A DNA stretch of 64,000 nt from Actinomycetota bacterium. GTDB lineage: Bacteria > Actinomycetota > Actinomycetes > S36-B12 > CAIYMF01. The notes below the pieces were generated by a model. It did not search any database and was not told the origin of the DNA. It saw nothing but the letters and a program-made list of their open reading frames with translations. A program made the translations under genes and the position numbers. Positions 1-9,056 of the stretch are shown in pieces. The first letter of the stretch is position 1, and every line of letters starts with the position of its first letter. The DNA lies in assembly GCA_026393115.1 (NCBI GenBank), contig JAPLAU010000026.1, positions 1 to 64,000 of the forward strand. Reading direction: 5' to 3'.

Positions 1-55
1 CTGCGGCGCCGTTGCCGGTGCTAGCGTGGGCACGCCGGTTAAGCAGTCCGGTTGG

Positions 56-139
56 GCGCGAGTGGCGGAATAGGCAGACGCGCACGGTTCAGGTCCGTGT
101 GCCCGAAAGGGCGTGGGGGTTCAACTCCCCCCTCGCGCA
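56..139 (+). tRNA. tRNA-Leu (anticodon CAG)
   Basis: A class II tRNA with a 7-bp acceptor stem (GCGCGAG with CTCGCGC), a long variable arm (GCCCGAAAGGGC) and a T-arm GGGGG-TTCAACT-CCCCC. The anticodon loop is TTCAGGT, giving anticodon CAG, which reads the leucine codon CUG. The discriminator is A139. The next bases are CCC, so the CCA end is not encoded and must be added after transcription. No gene is seen in the 55 bases before it. Confidence 0.95.
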
Positions 140-181
140 CCCAGTAGTTCCCGAGAGTGCATCAGTGAGTGCGGTGATGCC

Positions 182-1009
182 TCATGCATCAGACGACAGC
201 TGCTTCATCAGCTGATCGCGCTCTTCGCGCAGGAGGTTCACTTGCTTGACGAGCAACTCGATCTCGACCGACGGTGTGATCAGCGGCGGCGACTCGGGCA
301 GCCGAGGGGAAGTCGGCGCGTTCCACCCCTTAAACGAGGCCAGAAGGTGGGTGATGTCGTTGCCCGCCAGCAGCCCGTCGAAGGCGGCCTCAGCGTCAGC
401 CGCAGCCACCACCTGCATGAACGCGTAAGGGTCGTGCTCATACGCCGCCCGTGAGGCGTCACTGTCGTGGGCCACTGCAGCAGCGACGTTGCGCGTGGAA
501 CCGACGGCATCGGTTTTCACCACAACTCCGATGCCTAAGTCGACATCGAGAGTGAACCACGGCAGGTCTTGGGCCAGGCACACATCACGGAAGGCCGCGT
601 AGGACTCGCCGCACCACGCTCCCGACTGAAACTCGGTGGCCATTAATTCGCGTGGCGGCAGACAATCGTGCACGAGCATCACTCCCCCCGGGCGCACCAG
701 CTCAAGGCCGAGCTCGAGTCCAGCGGTGGTCGATTCGTAGGTGTGATGCGGATCGGCAATGACGAGGTTGAAGGTGCCCTCGCCATTCATGGCGTGCAGC
801 AGATGAGCAATGTCGGCGGGAGTCTCGCCATGCTCACCGTCGTATGTCACAGCAACCACGAGGCGCGGTCGTCGAAGGTCAAGGTCGCGGAGTGCGGCAT
901 TCCCTGTCGTGCCGGAGGTGATGACGGCGACATGGGTGAGCCCACGCTCGGTGATCAGGTCGTTGGCGAGGTTGGCAAGTCCCGAGTCGGTCACACGTTG
1001 ATTATTCAT
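182..1009 (-). CDS. class I SAM-dependent methyltransferase-like protein
   Basis: A 275-residue protein resembling the Methyltransf_24 class of small-molecule methyltransferases. The central segment reads FNLVIADPHHTYEST and then RPGGVMLVHD, the usual order of the acidic strand, the substrate-side histidines and strand 5 with its Gly-Gly turn. The N-terminal glycine-rich SAM loop is weak (ITSGTTGNAAL), so activity is likely but not certain. The C-terminus is a charged helix (VNLLREERDQLMKQL) that may form a coiled coil. I place the start at the ATG at 1009; a longer frame would run into the gene upstream, which stops at 1030. It follows the MFS transporter on the same strand with a 20-base gap, so the two are probably cotranscribed. 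The methyl acceptor cannot be inferred. Confidence 0.7.
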   Translation of the reverse strand: MNNQRVTDSGLANLANDLITERGLTHVAVITSGTTGNAALRDLDLRRPRLVVAVTYDGEHGETPADIAHLLHAMNGEGTFNLVIADPHHTYESTTAGLELGLELVRPGGVMLVHDCLPPRELMATEFQSGAWCGESYAAFRDVCLAQDLPWFTLDVDLGIGVVVKTDAVGSTRNVAAAVAHDSDASRAAYEHDPYAFMQVVAAADAEAAFDGLLAGNDITHLLASFKGWNAPTSPRLPESPPLITPSVEIELLVKQVNLLREERDQLMKQLSSDA

Positions 1010-1029
1010 GGGCGGGCGATAACGAGTGG

Positions 1030-2592
1030 CTACGTTTCGGCATTGGGGCGTAACGAAGGGTTCGAACCCGGCAGTTCCCTGCGATTGAAGTAGAACGTCG
1101 CTGCCGCGACGCACATGATGATCCCGCCCGCGAGGCCTTGCGCGCGATACGCATCGACCATCGACTGCTTCTGCTCATCGTCAATGGTGTCAACGGTTTC
1201 CAGCGGTACTGAGTATTCCGAGGCGACTTCCTCGCTGCTCGCTCCGCTTCGTAGCGCTGACGAAATCTCGCTTACTTGAGCGGTGCTTTGGCCCGATGCC
1301 GCGAGTTGTGTGGTGAGTGATGCCTCGAATGTTCCGTAGACGATGGCTGTCATGACGACGACGCCGAGCGCCCCACCCAAGTTGTTCGAGGCGCCGCGGA
1401 AGGCCGACATGGTTCCTTCGGCTCCTGGCGGTGCGAGGTTCATCACTGAGTTAGTGAGTGCAATGGCGGCTGCCGTGAGTGCGGCTGAGTACAGGCACAC
1501 AATGGTGAGCGGAATCCACACCGGCATCGTGACCGTCTGCGTCATGCACAGGAAGAGCGACACTGCGAGCGCGATGAGTGCGACGGTACCGGCGAATCGA
1601 AGCCCGCGACTCCTGATGAGTCGCGCTGCGACCGCGGCTCCAACAATTCCCGCGGCCTGCGACGGCATCATCAGCACGGCCGTTTGAAATGCCGTGTAGC
1701 CATACACGTATTGCAAACCTATGGTCAGGTAGAACCACACATTGGTGAACATCATCAGTACGACCACAAGCAGCAGCACACGCACCCCGCCGTGGCGCAG
1801 CATGCTGATGTCGAGAGTCGGTGAGTTCAGACGCCGCATCAGCACGATCAAGGCGCCCGCTGACAGGATTCCGAGCGAAATCCAGACCAACGTCTTTGCC
1901 GATGTCCAACCCGCGGAACTGCCGTTGTTGAGGGTCTCGACGAGGCTGGCAAGAACGAAGCCGGCGAGTGCGGGAGTCCAGAGTTCACCCGAAATGCGAT
2001 CGTCGGCGCGATCGTCGGGTGGCAGCAGCTGGATGGAAGCGATGACGGCACCGATTCCGCTGAGAACCCACAACAACGAGACGGCACGCCAACTGACCCC
2101 CTCCACAAGAGCCCCGGCGATGGTGGGGAAGACCAGGAACACCAGAGGAGTGACCGCTGCGTAGGAAGCGAATCCAGAGGCGCGGGTTTCGTCGTTGGTG
2201 AGCTTGGCGGCGAGCAGTCCGACAACGATGACGAACAGTCCTTGTCGACCCATGCTTCCGAGCAGAAGTCCGGCCGAGGCCAAGCCCATCGTCGGCGCAA
2301 TCGTGACGAGGGCGTAGCCGAGTGACATCAACGCACCGCACCCGATCAGGAAACGCCGAACGCCCACGCGCGGACCGAGTACTCCGGCGAGGAAGATCAC
2401 CATCAGTGCGCCGACGCTGGGCAACTGGCGCAGTAGCGATTGCTGCGTCTCGGTGGCATCAAGGTCGGTCACCATCGGCGCGATGATGTAGTTGAACGTG
2501 GCCAGTGAGATCTGAGCCGCACCAGAAATGAGGCACACGCCGAGGATGATGCGTTGTTCAGCTGCGTTGAGGCCTGCGGTACGCAGCTTCAC
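1030..2592 (-). CDS. MFS drug/metabolite exporter, 14-helix (DHA2) type
   Basis: A 520-residue integral membrane protein of the major facilitator superfamily. The length and alternation of hydrophobic blocks fit about 14 transmembrane helices, as in the DHA2/EmrB group of proton-driven exporters. A segment RVGVRRFLIGCGALMSLGY after helix 2 matches the conserved loop 2-3 region of MFS proteins. An extended soluble loop near residues 430-480 (rich in S, E, T) lies before the last helix, which is common in this group. The start ATG at 2592 lies near a GGAG-like sequence. Substrate unknown; antibiotics or metabolites are typical for the family. The downstream methyltransferase is likely in the same transcript. 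Confidence 0.85.
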   Translation of the reverse strand: MKLRTAGLNAAEQRIILGVCLISGAAQISLATFNYIIAPMVTDLDATETQQSLLRQLPSVGALMVIFLAGVLGPRVGVRRFLIGCGALMSLGYALVTIAPTMGLASAGLLLGSMGRQGLFVIVVGLLAAKLTNDETRASGFASYAAVTPLVFLVFPTIAGALVEGVSWRAVSLLWVLSGIGAVIASIQLLPPDDRADDRISGELWTPALAGFVLASLVETLNNGSSAGWTSAKTLVWISLGILSAGALIVLMRRLNSPTLDISMLRHGGVRVLLLVVVLMMFTNVWFYLTIGLQYVYGYTAFQTAVLMMPSQAAGIVGAAVAARLIRSRGLRFAGTVALIALAVSLFLCMTQTVTMPVWIPLTIVCLYSAALTAAAIALTNSVMNLAPPGAEGTMSAFRGASNNLGGALGVVVMTAIVYGTFEASLTTQLAASGQSTAQVSEISSALRSGASSEEVASEYSVPLETVDTIDDEQKQSMVDAYRAQGLAGGIIMCVAAATFYFNRRELPGSNPSLRPNAET

Positions 2593-2674
2593 CAGTCATC
2601 TCCTCGGTCCTGCAAACAGTTGATTCCACGCACGCTATCGGCATGCTTGCCGCGCCTACTGTCACACTGACGGT

Positions 2675-2869
2675 ATGAACACCACGCCAAGCGACGCCGA
2701 CAAGAGTGCTGACGATCTTCAGAAGGAGAAATTCAAGGCCGCCTTGGACGCCAAGAAGGGTAAGTCGGGGCATGCCGGTGAATCGCACACGTCCACGGGC
2801 TCATCGGGTCACGCGCAGCCCAACCGTTCGGGAGGCAAGAGGGAGTTCCGTCGTAAGAGTGGCGGCTAA
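2675..2869 (+). CDS. DUF5302 family small protein
   Basis: A 64-residue, highly charged protein with the pattern of DUF5302, a small family found in actinobacteria: an acidic start, a basic helix (LQKEKFKAALDAKKGK), a Gly/Ser/His-rich linker and the characteristic end FRRKSGG. It has no membrane segment and is probably partly disordered. Function is unknown for the family. Its stop overlaps the stop of the convergent permease gene by four bases. The TACTGT hexamer at about 2656, close to the ATG, could be a -10 box for a short-leader transcript. Confidence 0.85.
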   Translation: MNTTPSDADKSADDLQKEKFKAALDAKKGKSGHAGESHTSTGSSGHAQPNRSGGKREFRRKSGG

Positions 2870-4320
2870 GCAGTGGGGCGCTCTGGGCGACGTTTGACCC
2901 GTTCACCTGAGGCACGCGCGGCCACGCGACGAGCGGCCGCAGCACGACGAAGTCGCGGTACAACAATCAGCACGTAGGCCGTGGCGACGAGGCCGAGGCA
3001 GATCACGACCAACGCGGGTGCGGCCGAAAACTGAGTCGGATCAGCGGGATCAGAGAATCCGCTCGCGAGCGCAAGTCCGGCGAACAGCACGGTGCCTCCG
3101 CCGGCTAAGACAGGCGCAGCCCTGAGCCGGAAGGAACGGGGCTTGGTGTGCGTACGCCGCAATTTCAGCAGGGCCGCAGATGCGATGGCGAACACCGAGG
3201 CTTCCAGCGCGGCGCCAACCGCTACCAGCAACAACCATTGGCCGGTCGCGAAGATCACCGCACCGACGACGGCTGACGTCACGGCGAGTACCACGACCGC
3301 GAGCCACGGCACGGCACGAATATTGAGTCGCGCGAACGGTCGCGGCAGGTTGTCCTCGCGTGCTGCTGCGTACACAAAGCGCGATGCCACCAGGAATCCG
3401 CCGTTGAAGGTGTTGATGGCGGTGAGCACAGTGACACCGAGCATCCAGATCTCACCGACTCGGCCGAGTGCGGCCGCGCCGAGCAGCAACTGCGGGTACG
3501 CACTTCCGTGAGCGACGTCTTTAGGCACGAGGTGGTCGAGGGCCAGGCTAAACACCGTCGCGGCGAACCAGATGAGCATCGGTGCGATGAACAGCCCGCG
3601 CGTGATCACCCGCGGTGTACGAGCCTCTTCGGCGGTGGTCGTGACCCATTCGAAAGCTGCGAACAAGAACAGCGCAAACGCAATCGCTTGAAATCCTGAC
3701 AGCGCACCGTTTCCGAAGAGTGCGAACGGAGATTCGATCGGCATTCCGGGTTTGGCAATTGCCACGATTGACAACACCACCGTGCCTGCGAGCACCGTGT
3801 ACGTCACGGCCGACTGCACTCGACCGGCCATGGTGATGCCGCGAAGATTGAGTGCGGTGGCGATGGCGAGCAGCACCAGAATCCATACGTAGGCCAGTGC
3901 TGGCGGCTCGTTCAACACATGCTGAATTGCGGCGCCGATCAGGAAGGCATCGGCGGCAATGACGAGCACGACGGTGGTCATATAGGTGAAGGTGGCGATC
4001 AGTGCGAAGCGGCCACCGAATGCGTTGGAAATGTAGAGCCGCACACCGGCCGCTGTTGGCCACATGCTGTTGAGTTCGCTGAACACACCGGCAACGACCA
4101 GTGCGATCAGCCCGCCGATGAGAATCGCAAGCCACGCACTCGAACCCAGCGCGAAAGTGCTGACCGAGACGATGCCTAGGAAGTTGATGGCGGCGAAGGC
4201 CAAGCCGGCTGACGTGGCGGTGGCGGTGAAGACACCGACTGAACGCCTCAGGTGGTGTGGGTGGTGGTCACCGATTACAGGCTGTTCGGCCTCGCTGCTC
4301 GGTGGTGCCAGCTCACTCAC
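2866..4320 (-). CDS. APC-superfamily amino acid/polyamine permease
   Basis: A 484-residue membrane protein with about 12 hydrophobic helices. The N-terminal part carries the APC hallmark in which helix 1 is broken by small residues (FAAINFLGIVS), followed by WPTAAGVRLYISNAFG, corresponding to the conserved helix 2-3 region of amino acid permeases. The C-terminal tail is basic. It is last in an operon with a class III aminotransferase and an SCP2-domain protein; its ATG overlaps the stop of the SCP2 gene (ATGA). This suggests that it imports the amine or amino acid used by the aminotransferase, for example putrescine or GABA. That substrate is inference. Confidence 0.85.
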   Translation of the reverse strand: MSELAPPSSEAEQPVIGDHHPHHLRRSVGVFTATATSAGLAFAAINFLGIVSVSTFALGSSAWLAILIGGLIALVVAGVFSELNSMWPTAAGVRLYISNAFGGRFALIATFTYMTTVVLVIAADAFLIGAAIQHVLNEPPALAYVWILVLLAIATALNLRGITMAGRVQSAVTYTVLAGTVVLSIVAIAKPGMPIESPFALFGNGALSGFQAIAFALFLFAAFEWVTTTAEEARTPRVITRGLFIAPMLIWFAATVFSLALDHLVPKDVAHGSAYPQLLLGAAALGRVGEIWMLGVTVLTAINTFNGGFLVASRFVYAAAREDNLPRPFARLNIRAVPWLAVVVLAVTSAVVGAVIFATGQWLLLVAVGAALEASVFAIASAALLKLRRTHTKPRSFRLRAAPVLAGGGTVLFAGLALASGFSDPADPTQFSAAPALVVICLGLVATAYVLIVVPRLRRAAAARRVAARASGERVKRRPERPTA

Positions 4321-4676
4321 GCGTCGGGCCAGATGACGTAACTAATGGCATCAATTCGCATGATGTCTTCTTGCGAACCGCGTACTTGAATTTCTCCCCG
4401 CAGATACTTCGGCATGGGGTTGAGGTCACCCCAGAACATGTCACAGAAGGTCTCCGAATCGGTGGTGACTACGACGTCGGGAACACCGACATGTCCGGCA
4501 CCAGTACTGATGATTTCACCGGAACGCACGTCCATGGTGAACGTCTCGGCTGTGTCCGAACACACGAAGTGCAGGATGCGGGTCCAGTCTTTCTGCATCT
4601 TGCGTAGCCGCTCGTTGGTGTTGCAGCTGACCGTGTAGTCGTCGAGCGCTTCTTGCAGTTCATCCCAGGTGGCCAT
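4317..4676 (-). CDS. SCP2 sterol-carrier-domain protein
   Basis: A 119-residue protein made of a single SCP2-like domain, which forms a hydrophobic pocket for lipids or acyl chains. Visible family features are the central strands (TFTMDVRSGEI, VVVTTDSETFCDMFWGDL) and the end helix before GEIQVRGSQEDIMRI, which resembles the common 'G.l.v.Gd...'  pattern. No signal peptide is present, so it should be cytoplasmic. It sits between an aminotransferase (32 bases upstream) and a permease (4-base overlap). Its role in an amine-utilisation operon is not obvious; it may bind a hydrophobic intermediate. Confidence 0.8.
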   Translation of the reverse strand: MATWDELQEALDDYTVSCNTNERLRKMQKDWTRILHFVCSDTAETFTMDVRSGEIISTGAGHVGVPDVVVTTDSETFCDMFWGDLNPMPKYLRGEIQVRGSQEDIMRIDAISYVIWPDA

Positions 4677-4708
4677 GCGTTCCTCGATGCTCTCTGAAGA
4701 AAGTCGGA

Positions 4709-6028
4709 TCAGGCTGTCGTGCGTTCGGGTCGTCGTCGTGCGCGAGTAGTGCCGGTGTCGGCAGGTCCGTCACCCGATCGCACGGCCCGCACTGATTCGT
4801 CGAGCGCCGTGAGTAGCAGATCGATCTCATCTGGACCGATCACAAGGCTTGGCATCAGACGCATCACCGACGGCTCGTTACCGCTATAGATCGCGAGCAC
4901 TCCGCGCTGCGACAACTGGTAACTCATCCGAGGACCGTGCGAATCCTCGCGATACTTCAGGCCCGCCATCAGCCCGCGCCCGCGGGTTTCGGCGATCATG
5001 TCGGGATGTGCGGCCGCCAACTCGGTGAGCCCGGCGTGCAGTCGCACGCCCATTGCGGCGGCGTTCTCGACCAGCCCTTCCTGCTCGATTACCTCAAGGG
5101 TTGCCAGTGCGATGGCGCACGCAAGATCGCTGCCACCGAATGTCGATAGGTGAATGAAGGGATGCGGAATGAGGAACTCGCGCACGTCCTCGGTGTAGAT
5201 CGTCGCCGAGATTGCCGCGAGCGATCCGCCGAGCGACTTGGCGACCGTCATGATGTCGGGAACAACGCCTTCGTGCTGCGACGCGAACCACTTGCCCGTG
5301 CGTCCCATGCCGGTTTGAATCTCGTCGAAGATGAGAAGTGCGCCGGCTGCATCGCACGTTTCTCGAGCCGCGGTGAGGTAGCCGTCGGGCGGTACGACGA
5401 TGCCACCTTCACCTTGGATGGGTTCGAGAATCACGGCCGCAGTTGTCTCATCGACTGCTGCGCGCAGGGCGTCGGCGTCGCCGAACGGTACGAACCGGAA
5501 GTCGGGCATCAGGGGTTCGAACGGCTCGCGAAATGCATCGCGGCCACCGGCGCTGAGGGCGAATCCGGTGTGACCGTGATAGCCGTTCACAGTCGACACG
5601 ATCGTCGGGCGTCCGGTTGATCCGCGCGCGAGCTTGAGAGCAAAGTCGATCGCTTCGCCGCCGCCCGTTCCGAATGTCGTACACGACAGATTGCCAGGCG
5701 TGATCTGGACCAGTCGCTCGGCCAGCCGTGCCTTCTGTGCGCTGCACAGCAGGAAGTTTCCGTGGTCGAGGTGATCGAGGGCTTCTTTGGCTGCGGCGAC
5801 AACAGCCGGATGTCTGCGCCCCACGTTGAATGATCCGGCAGAGGTGAAGCAGTCGAGGAAGCGCCGGCCGTCGACGTCCCACACCCACGGGCCCGATCGC
5901 TCACCTTCGACCAGATCGAGACCGGCGGTACGCATCACGCGCACCTTCTGGGGATTGAGGTAGGTGGCGAAGTCGGCGAGTGCGGCGGCTCGTTCTTCTG
6001 GACCCTCAGGAATCGCAAGATCGGACAC
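4709..6028 (-). CDS. class III PLP aminotransferase (putrescine/GABA/ornithine type)
   Basis: A 439-residue fold-type I PLP enzyme of the acetylornithine/putrescine/4-aminobutyrate aminotransferase family. The phosphate-binding GTGGGEA lies near residue 121, the pyridine-nitrogen aspartate is in LIFDEIQTG (D235) and the Schiff-base lysine is K264 in VAKSLGGS. The protein is full length. The basic, Thr-rich tail after about residue 420 is probably disordered. The reaction is transfer of an amino group from an omega-amine or amino acid to a 2-oxo acid. It is first in an operon with an SCP2 protein and an APC permease, and is divergent from a PAS-GGDEF gene across about 240 bases. Confidence 0.88.
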   Translation of the reverse strand: MSDLAIPEGPEERAAALADFATYLNPQKVRVMRTAGLDLVEGERSGPWVWDVDGRRFLDCFTSAGSFNVGRRHPAVVAAAKEALDHLDHGNFLLCSAQKARLAERLVQITPGNLSCTTFGTGGGEAIDFALKLARGSTGRPTIVSTVNGYHGHTGFALSAGGRDAFREPFEPLMPDFRFVPFGDADALRAAVDETTAAVILEPIQGEGGIVVPPDGYLTAARETCDAAGALLIFDEIQTGMGRTGKWFASQHEGVVPDIMTVAKSLGGSLAAISATIYTEDVREFLIPHPFIHLSTFGGSDLACAIALATLEVIEQEGLVENAAAMGVRLHAGLTELAAAHPDMIAETRGRGLMAGLKYREDSHGPRMSYQLSQRGVLAIYSGNEPSVMRLMPSLVIGPDEIDLLLTALDESVRAVRSGDGPADTGTTRARRRPERTTA

Positions 6029-6269
6029 GGTGCCTCCGCGCGGAGATGAGTCGCTCGAGTTGCTTCTCTGTCGCGAGCCTACTCCGCTGACGCGGCCCGT
6101 TTGTGCCTTCGTTCACAGTCGCGCAGACCTTCACTTTCCATGCTGCCCGCAGACGAATGGTGTGATTTCGGACAGTCGGGTAACCCAGTCAGCCCAAAGT
6201 TCTCTTAGACGCCGGTTCAGCCGATTGGCAGTTGTAGCGTCAAAAGGAACACGGGGAAAAGGGACGATT
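6029..6269. other. divergent intergenic region
   Basis: A 241-base non-coding stretch between the aminotransferase and the PAS-GGDEF gene, presumably holding both promoters. I looked for a cyclic-di-GMP riboswitch and clear -35/-10 pairs and found none that I can support. The purine-rich GGGGAAAAGGG just before 6270 serves as the ribosome binding site of the GGDEF gene. Confidence 0.5.
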
Positions 6270-7994
6270 ATGACTGACTTTGATCAGCGGGATCATCGTG
6301 TACAGGTCGGTCGTCGCAACGGTGAAACCAGCGACGTTTCCATGGCCGACCTGATCAACGACCTGCGCGAGGGCGTGGTTGTTCAGGGTGCGGACGGTCG
6401 TATTTTCCTGTCGAACTCCGCTGCGGAGGAGATTCTGGGATTGACGGCTGACCAGATTGCGGGGCGCTCGTCGACTGATTCTCGGTGGCGAGCGATTCAC
6501 GAAGATGGTTCGCCTTTTCCTGGTGATGAGCATCCTGCGATGGTGACTCTTGCTACTGGTGAGGCGGTGCGCGATGTGGTGATGGGGGTGCACAAACCTG
6601 ACGGCACGCTCACGTGGATTCTGATTAACAGCGATCCGATCTGTGCTGAGGGCCAGAGGCAGCCCTATGCCGTCGCGAACTTCTTCACCGATATCACCGC
6701 TGTTCATGCTTTGGAGGGCGCGCTGGAGCGCACGGGGCGCAGTTTCAGACGTGTTTTGGATTCGATGCTCGACCCCGTGGTGTTTTTACATGCTGAGCGC
6801 GATGGGTCGGGGCGTGTGATCGATTTCGTTCACGAGTACGCCAACGATGCTGCGTGCAAATGGTTGGGGCGCGAGTATGAGGATCTGGCTGGTACTCGCC
6901 TGACTGTCTTGTTTCCTGCGCATATGGCGAGCGCGCTGGTCGACTCGTATCGCGAGGTTATTGAAAAGGGCGAGCCGCTCGTCCTGGACAACGTTGCGAT
7001 GGCTCAGGAGCAACTCGACGGAGGTGATTCCCGATTTGATGTGCGCGCGGTCCCACTCGATGGTGGGCTGACCGTTACGTGGCGAGACGTGTCGGCGCGC
7101 AGCGAATGGGTTGAAAGTTTGGCGCGGTCGGAGGAGCGCTACCGGCTACTGATCGCTAACGCCAGCGACGTCGTGGCGCATTTGAGAGGGGGTGTCTTGG
7201 TGTGGGTGTCGCCGTCGGTTCGAAGTGTTCTTGAATGGAACGCCGACGAGATCGTGAACAGTGATTTCATGCAGATCGTGCACGCAGATGATCGGTTTCG
7301 GGCAAGAACAACTCTGGAACGGGTCGAACTGGGGCAGTCGGTGGGTGTCAGAGTGCGGGTCAGCACCCGAGACAACTCGTATCACTGGGTCGACATTCAC
7401 GCTCGACCGTTCCTCAATGCGGCAGGAGAGCCCGATGGGATCTCGGCGTCTATGCGGGTCGTCGACGCAGAGGTCGCTGCCGCAGCCGACTTATGGGAGC
7501 GGGCCACCCACGATGCTCTGACGGGCCTGGCCAATCGCGGAGCAGCAATCGAACGGGTGACGTCGACACTGTCACACGAGCCCCGTACCGGAAGTCTGGC
7601 TGCCTTGCTCTTTTGCGACATTGACAACTTCAAGGCAATCAACGACACGTATGGTCACCTCGCCGGCGACGAAGTTCTGCGCGTCCTGGCCGACAGACTT
7701 GCCCGCACGGTGCGTCAAGGCGACTGGGTGGCCAGATTCGGTGGCGACGAGTTTCTTGTACTCCTCAATGGTGTTCGAGACCCTTCCGATGCCACGCGTG
7801 TGGCAAACGCGATAGCCGCGCGCGCGCGTGAGTCCATTCGCTTGGGTGATGCTGACATCCGAGTCACCGTGAGCATTGGTGTGACGACGGCCGCTGCGGG
7901 CGAAGACGTGGACGCGTTGATGGCCAGAGCAGATGAAGCGATGTACGCGGCGAAAGGAGCCGGCAAGGATCAAGTGGTGACCGTGCTGCGCTGA
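6270..7994 (+). CDS. PAS-PAS-PAS-GGDEF diguanylate cyclase
   Basis: A 574-residue signalling protein without a membrane segment. Three PAS-like domains occupy about residues 25-140, 150-270 and 280-400, followed by a GGDEF domain. The catalytic signature is intact (RFGGDEFLVLL), and an RQGD motif five residues before it matches the RxxD inhibitory site of diguanylate cyclases, so product feedback is expected. The domain entry THDALTGLANR is canonical. It should make cyclic di-GMP in response to a signal sensed by the PAS domains. I chose ATG 6270 because a strong GGGGAAAAGGG lies just before it; the frame is open further upstream but that part looks non-coding. No EAL phosphodiesterase is encoded in the window. 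Confidence 0.9.
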   Translation: MTDFDQRDHRVQVGRRNGETSDVSMADLINDLREGVVVQGADGRIFLSNSAAEEILGLTADQIAGRSSTDSRWRAIHEDGSPFPGDEHPAMVTLATGEAVRDVVMGVHKPDGTLTWILINSDPICAEGQRQPYAVANFFTDITAVHALEGALERTGRSFRRVLDSMLDPVVFLHAERDGSGRVIDFVHEYANDAACKWLGREYEDLAGTRLTVLFPAHMASALVDSYREVIEKGEPLVLDNVAMAQEQLDGGDSRFDVRAVPLDGGLTVTWRDVSARSEWVESLARSEERYRLLIANASDVVAHLRGGVLVWVSPSVRSVLEWNADEIVNSDFMQIVHADDRFRARTTLERVELGQSVGVRVRVSTRDNSYHWVDIHARPFLNAAGEPDGISASMRVVDAEVAAAADLWERATHDALTGLANRGAAIERVTSTLSHEPRTGSLAALLFCDIDNFKAINDTYGHLAGDEVLRVLADRLARTVRQGDWVARFGGDEFLVLLNGVRDPSDATRVANAIAARARESIRLGDADIRVTVSIGVTTAAAGEDVDALMARADEAMYAAKGAGKDQVVTVLR

Positions 7995-8040
7995 CTCCTG
8001 CGGGTCGCCGGGTACCGAATTCGACGAGTCGGTGACAAAG

Positions 8041-8451
8041 TCAACGTTGGAAGTAGTGCCATGGGCTGTACGTCAGCAATGTTGAGTCTGATCGAGGAAC
8101 GGTAACGCGAACCCGATACATCCCGGTGGAAACTGGTGTGCCGCTTGCGCGGAAGTTGCCATCGTCGGTCACGAATCGCGTGCTGGTCTGCCAGCGGACC
8201 CACTTCCCTGAGGCGGATCGACGGTCGAGTTGCACGATGACCCGCGGTGGATTGTGGACCTCGAGCGGCCACGGTTGCACCGTGGGAACGGAAGTGACCG
8301 TGTGCACCACTGAGGCCGGCCTCGAAGGCTGGGGCGCGACGTGGGTAGGGCACCACGGTGTGACGCTGCAGGACTGCTTCGGTTGGTAACCAGAGCAGGT
8401 CCACGAGTGGGTCGTTGAAGGCGAGCCCACCCGCAAACGAGGCTCATCCAC
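8041..8451 (-). CDS. small protein with Ig-like beta-sandwich C-terminus, possibly truncated
   Basis: A 136-residue frame starting with GTG. Its last 70 residues look real: VIVQLDRRSASGKWVRWQ, then a strand ending DDGNFRASG and GMYRVRVTV, the pattern of Ig-like repeat domains at the C-termini of secreted actinobacterial proteins. The N-terminal half is Pro/Ser/Thr-rich with three cysteines and has no signal peptide. An in-frame stop lies at 8464-8466, so the missing export signal cannot be recovered upstream. It is either a truncated secreted protein or a decayed gene. A similar fragment lies at 11797. Confidence 0.45.
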   Translation of the reverse strand: MDEPRLRVGSPSTTHSWTCSGYQPKQSCSVTPWCPTHVAPQPSRPASVVHTVTSVPTVQPWPLEVHNPPRVIVQLDRRSASGKWVRWQTSTRFVTDDGNFRASGTPVSTGMYRVRVTVPRSDSTLLTYSPWHYFQR

Positions 8452-8494
8452 CGCTAACCCAAGTCAGTGAAGAGCTCTCGATCGTTGTACCGAT

Positions 8495-9040
8495 CTACGA
8501 CAACCAATGGACGCGTCGGAGGAGATCGCCCGCGGTGTCGCGTGCGTCGCGGCCGTGATTGCGCAGGGCAGGTAGGTGTAATCCCACTTGCGCTTCGTCG
8601 ATGGCCGGCGCCTCCGCAAGTTCAGCGGGGTTCGCCCGAGCCCGCAGTCGCTTCGTGCGCTCGTCGGCCGGAACTGACAGCCGCATCGCCACCAGTGCTC
8701 CTCCCGCCGCTCGGCGCAGCGATTCAACTTCATGGCGCGTGGTGACAGCACGACAGAGGATGAGCGACTGAATGCCAACAAGCACGTAACGCTCACGCAG
8801 TGACTCGAGATTGTCGCACATCAATGCGAGCAACTGCTCGGAACTCAACGAAGGCCCGGCCCAGCAGAGCCAATCGAGGTCGATCACCGCGTTGGGGACA
8901 CGGACCTCATCGAGCAGTTCGCCCGCAGCAATCGCAACAGCGGTCTTCCCACTGCCGAGGGGCCCGGAAATCAACACGGAACGAGTGGGGGTCACACCCT
9001 GAGTCTCGCACTCTTCGCGAGCGCCGGTGTAATGGCGCAT
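8495..9040 (-). CDS. P-loop NTPase, small-molecule kinase-like
   Basis: A 181-residue protein with a clear Walker A motif (GPLGSGKTA) near the N-terminus and an acidic strand (AVIDLDWLCW) positioned as in AAA_33/chloramphenicol-phosphotransferase-like kinases. A later arginine-rich stretch (ERTKRLRARAN) resembles the lid of nucleotide kinases. Substrate unknown. The ATG at 9040 is preferred, because a longer reading would overlap the methyltransferase stop at 9057. The 16-base gap suggests cotranscription with that methyltransferase. Confidence 0.75.
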   Translation of the reverse strand: MRHYTGAREECETQGVTPTRSVLISGPLGSGKTAVAIAAGELLDEVRVPNAVIDLDWLCWAGPSLSSEQLLALMCDNLESLRERYVLVGIQSLILCRAVTTRHEVESLRRAAGGALVAMRLSVPADERTKRLRARANPAELAEAPAIDEAQVGLHLPALRNHGRDARDTAGDLLRRVHWLS

Positions 9041-9056
9041 CGCCCGCAGGACGGGC

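Noticed and set aside
6029-6269. Possible cyclic-di-GMP riboswitch before the PAS-GGDEF gene
   Set aside because: I could not find the conserved GEMM core or its paired stems by eye.
7970-8404. 144-codon minus-strand frame overlapping the Ig-like small protein
   Set aside because: Arg/Thr-rich with no domain, and it overlaps both the GGDEF 3' end and the frame whose C-terminus looks like a real beta-sandwich.
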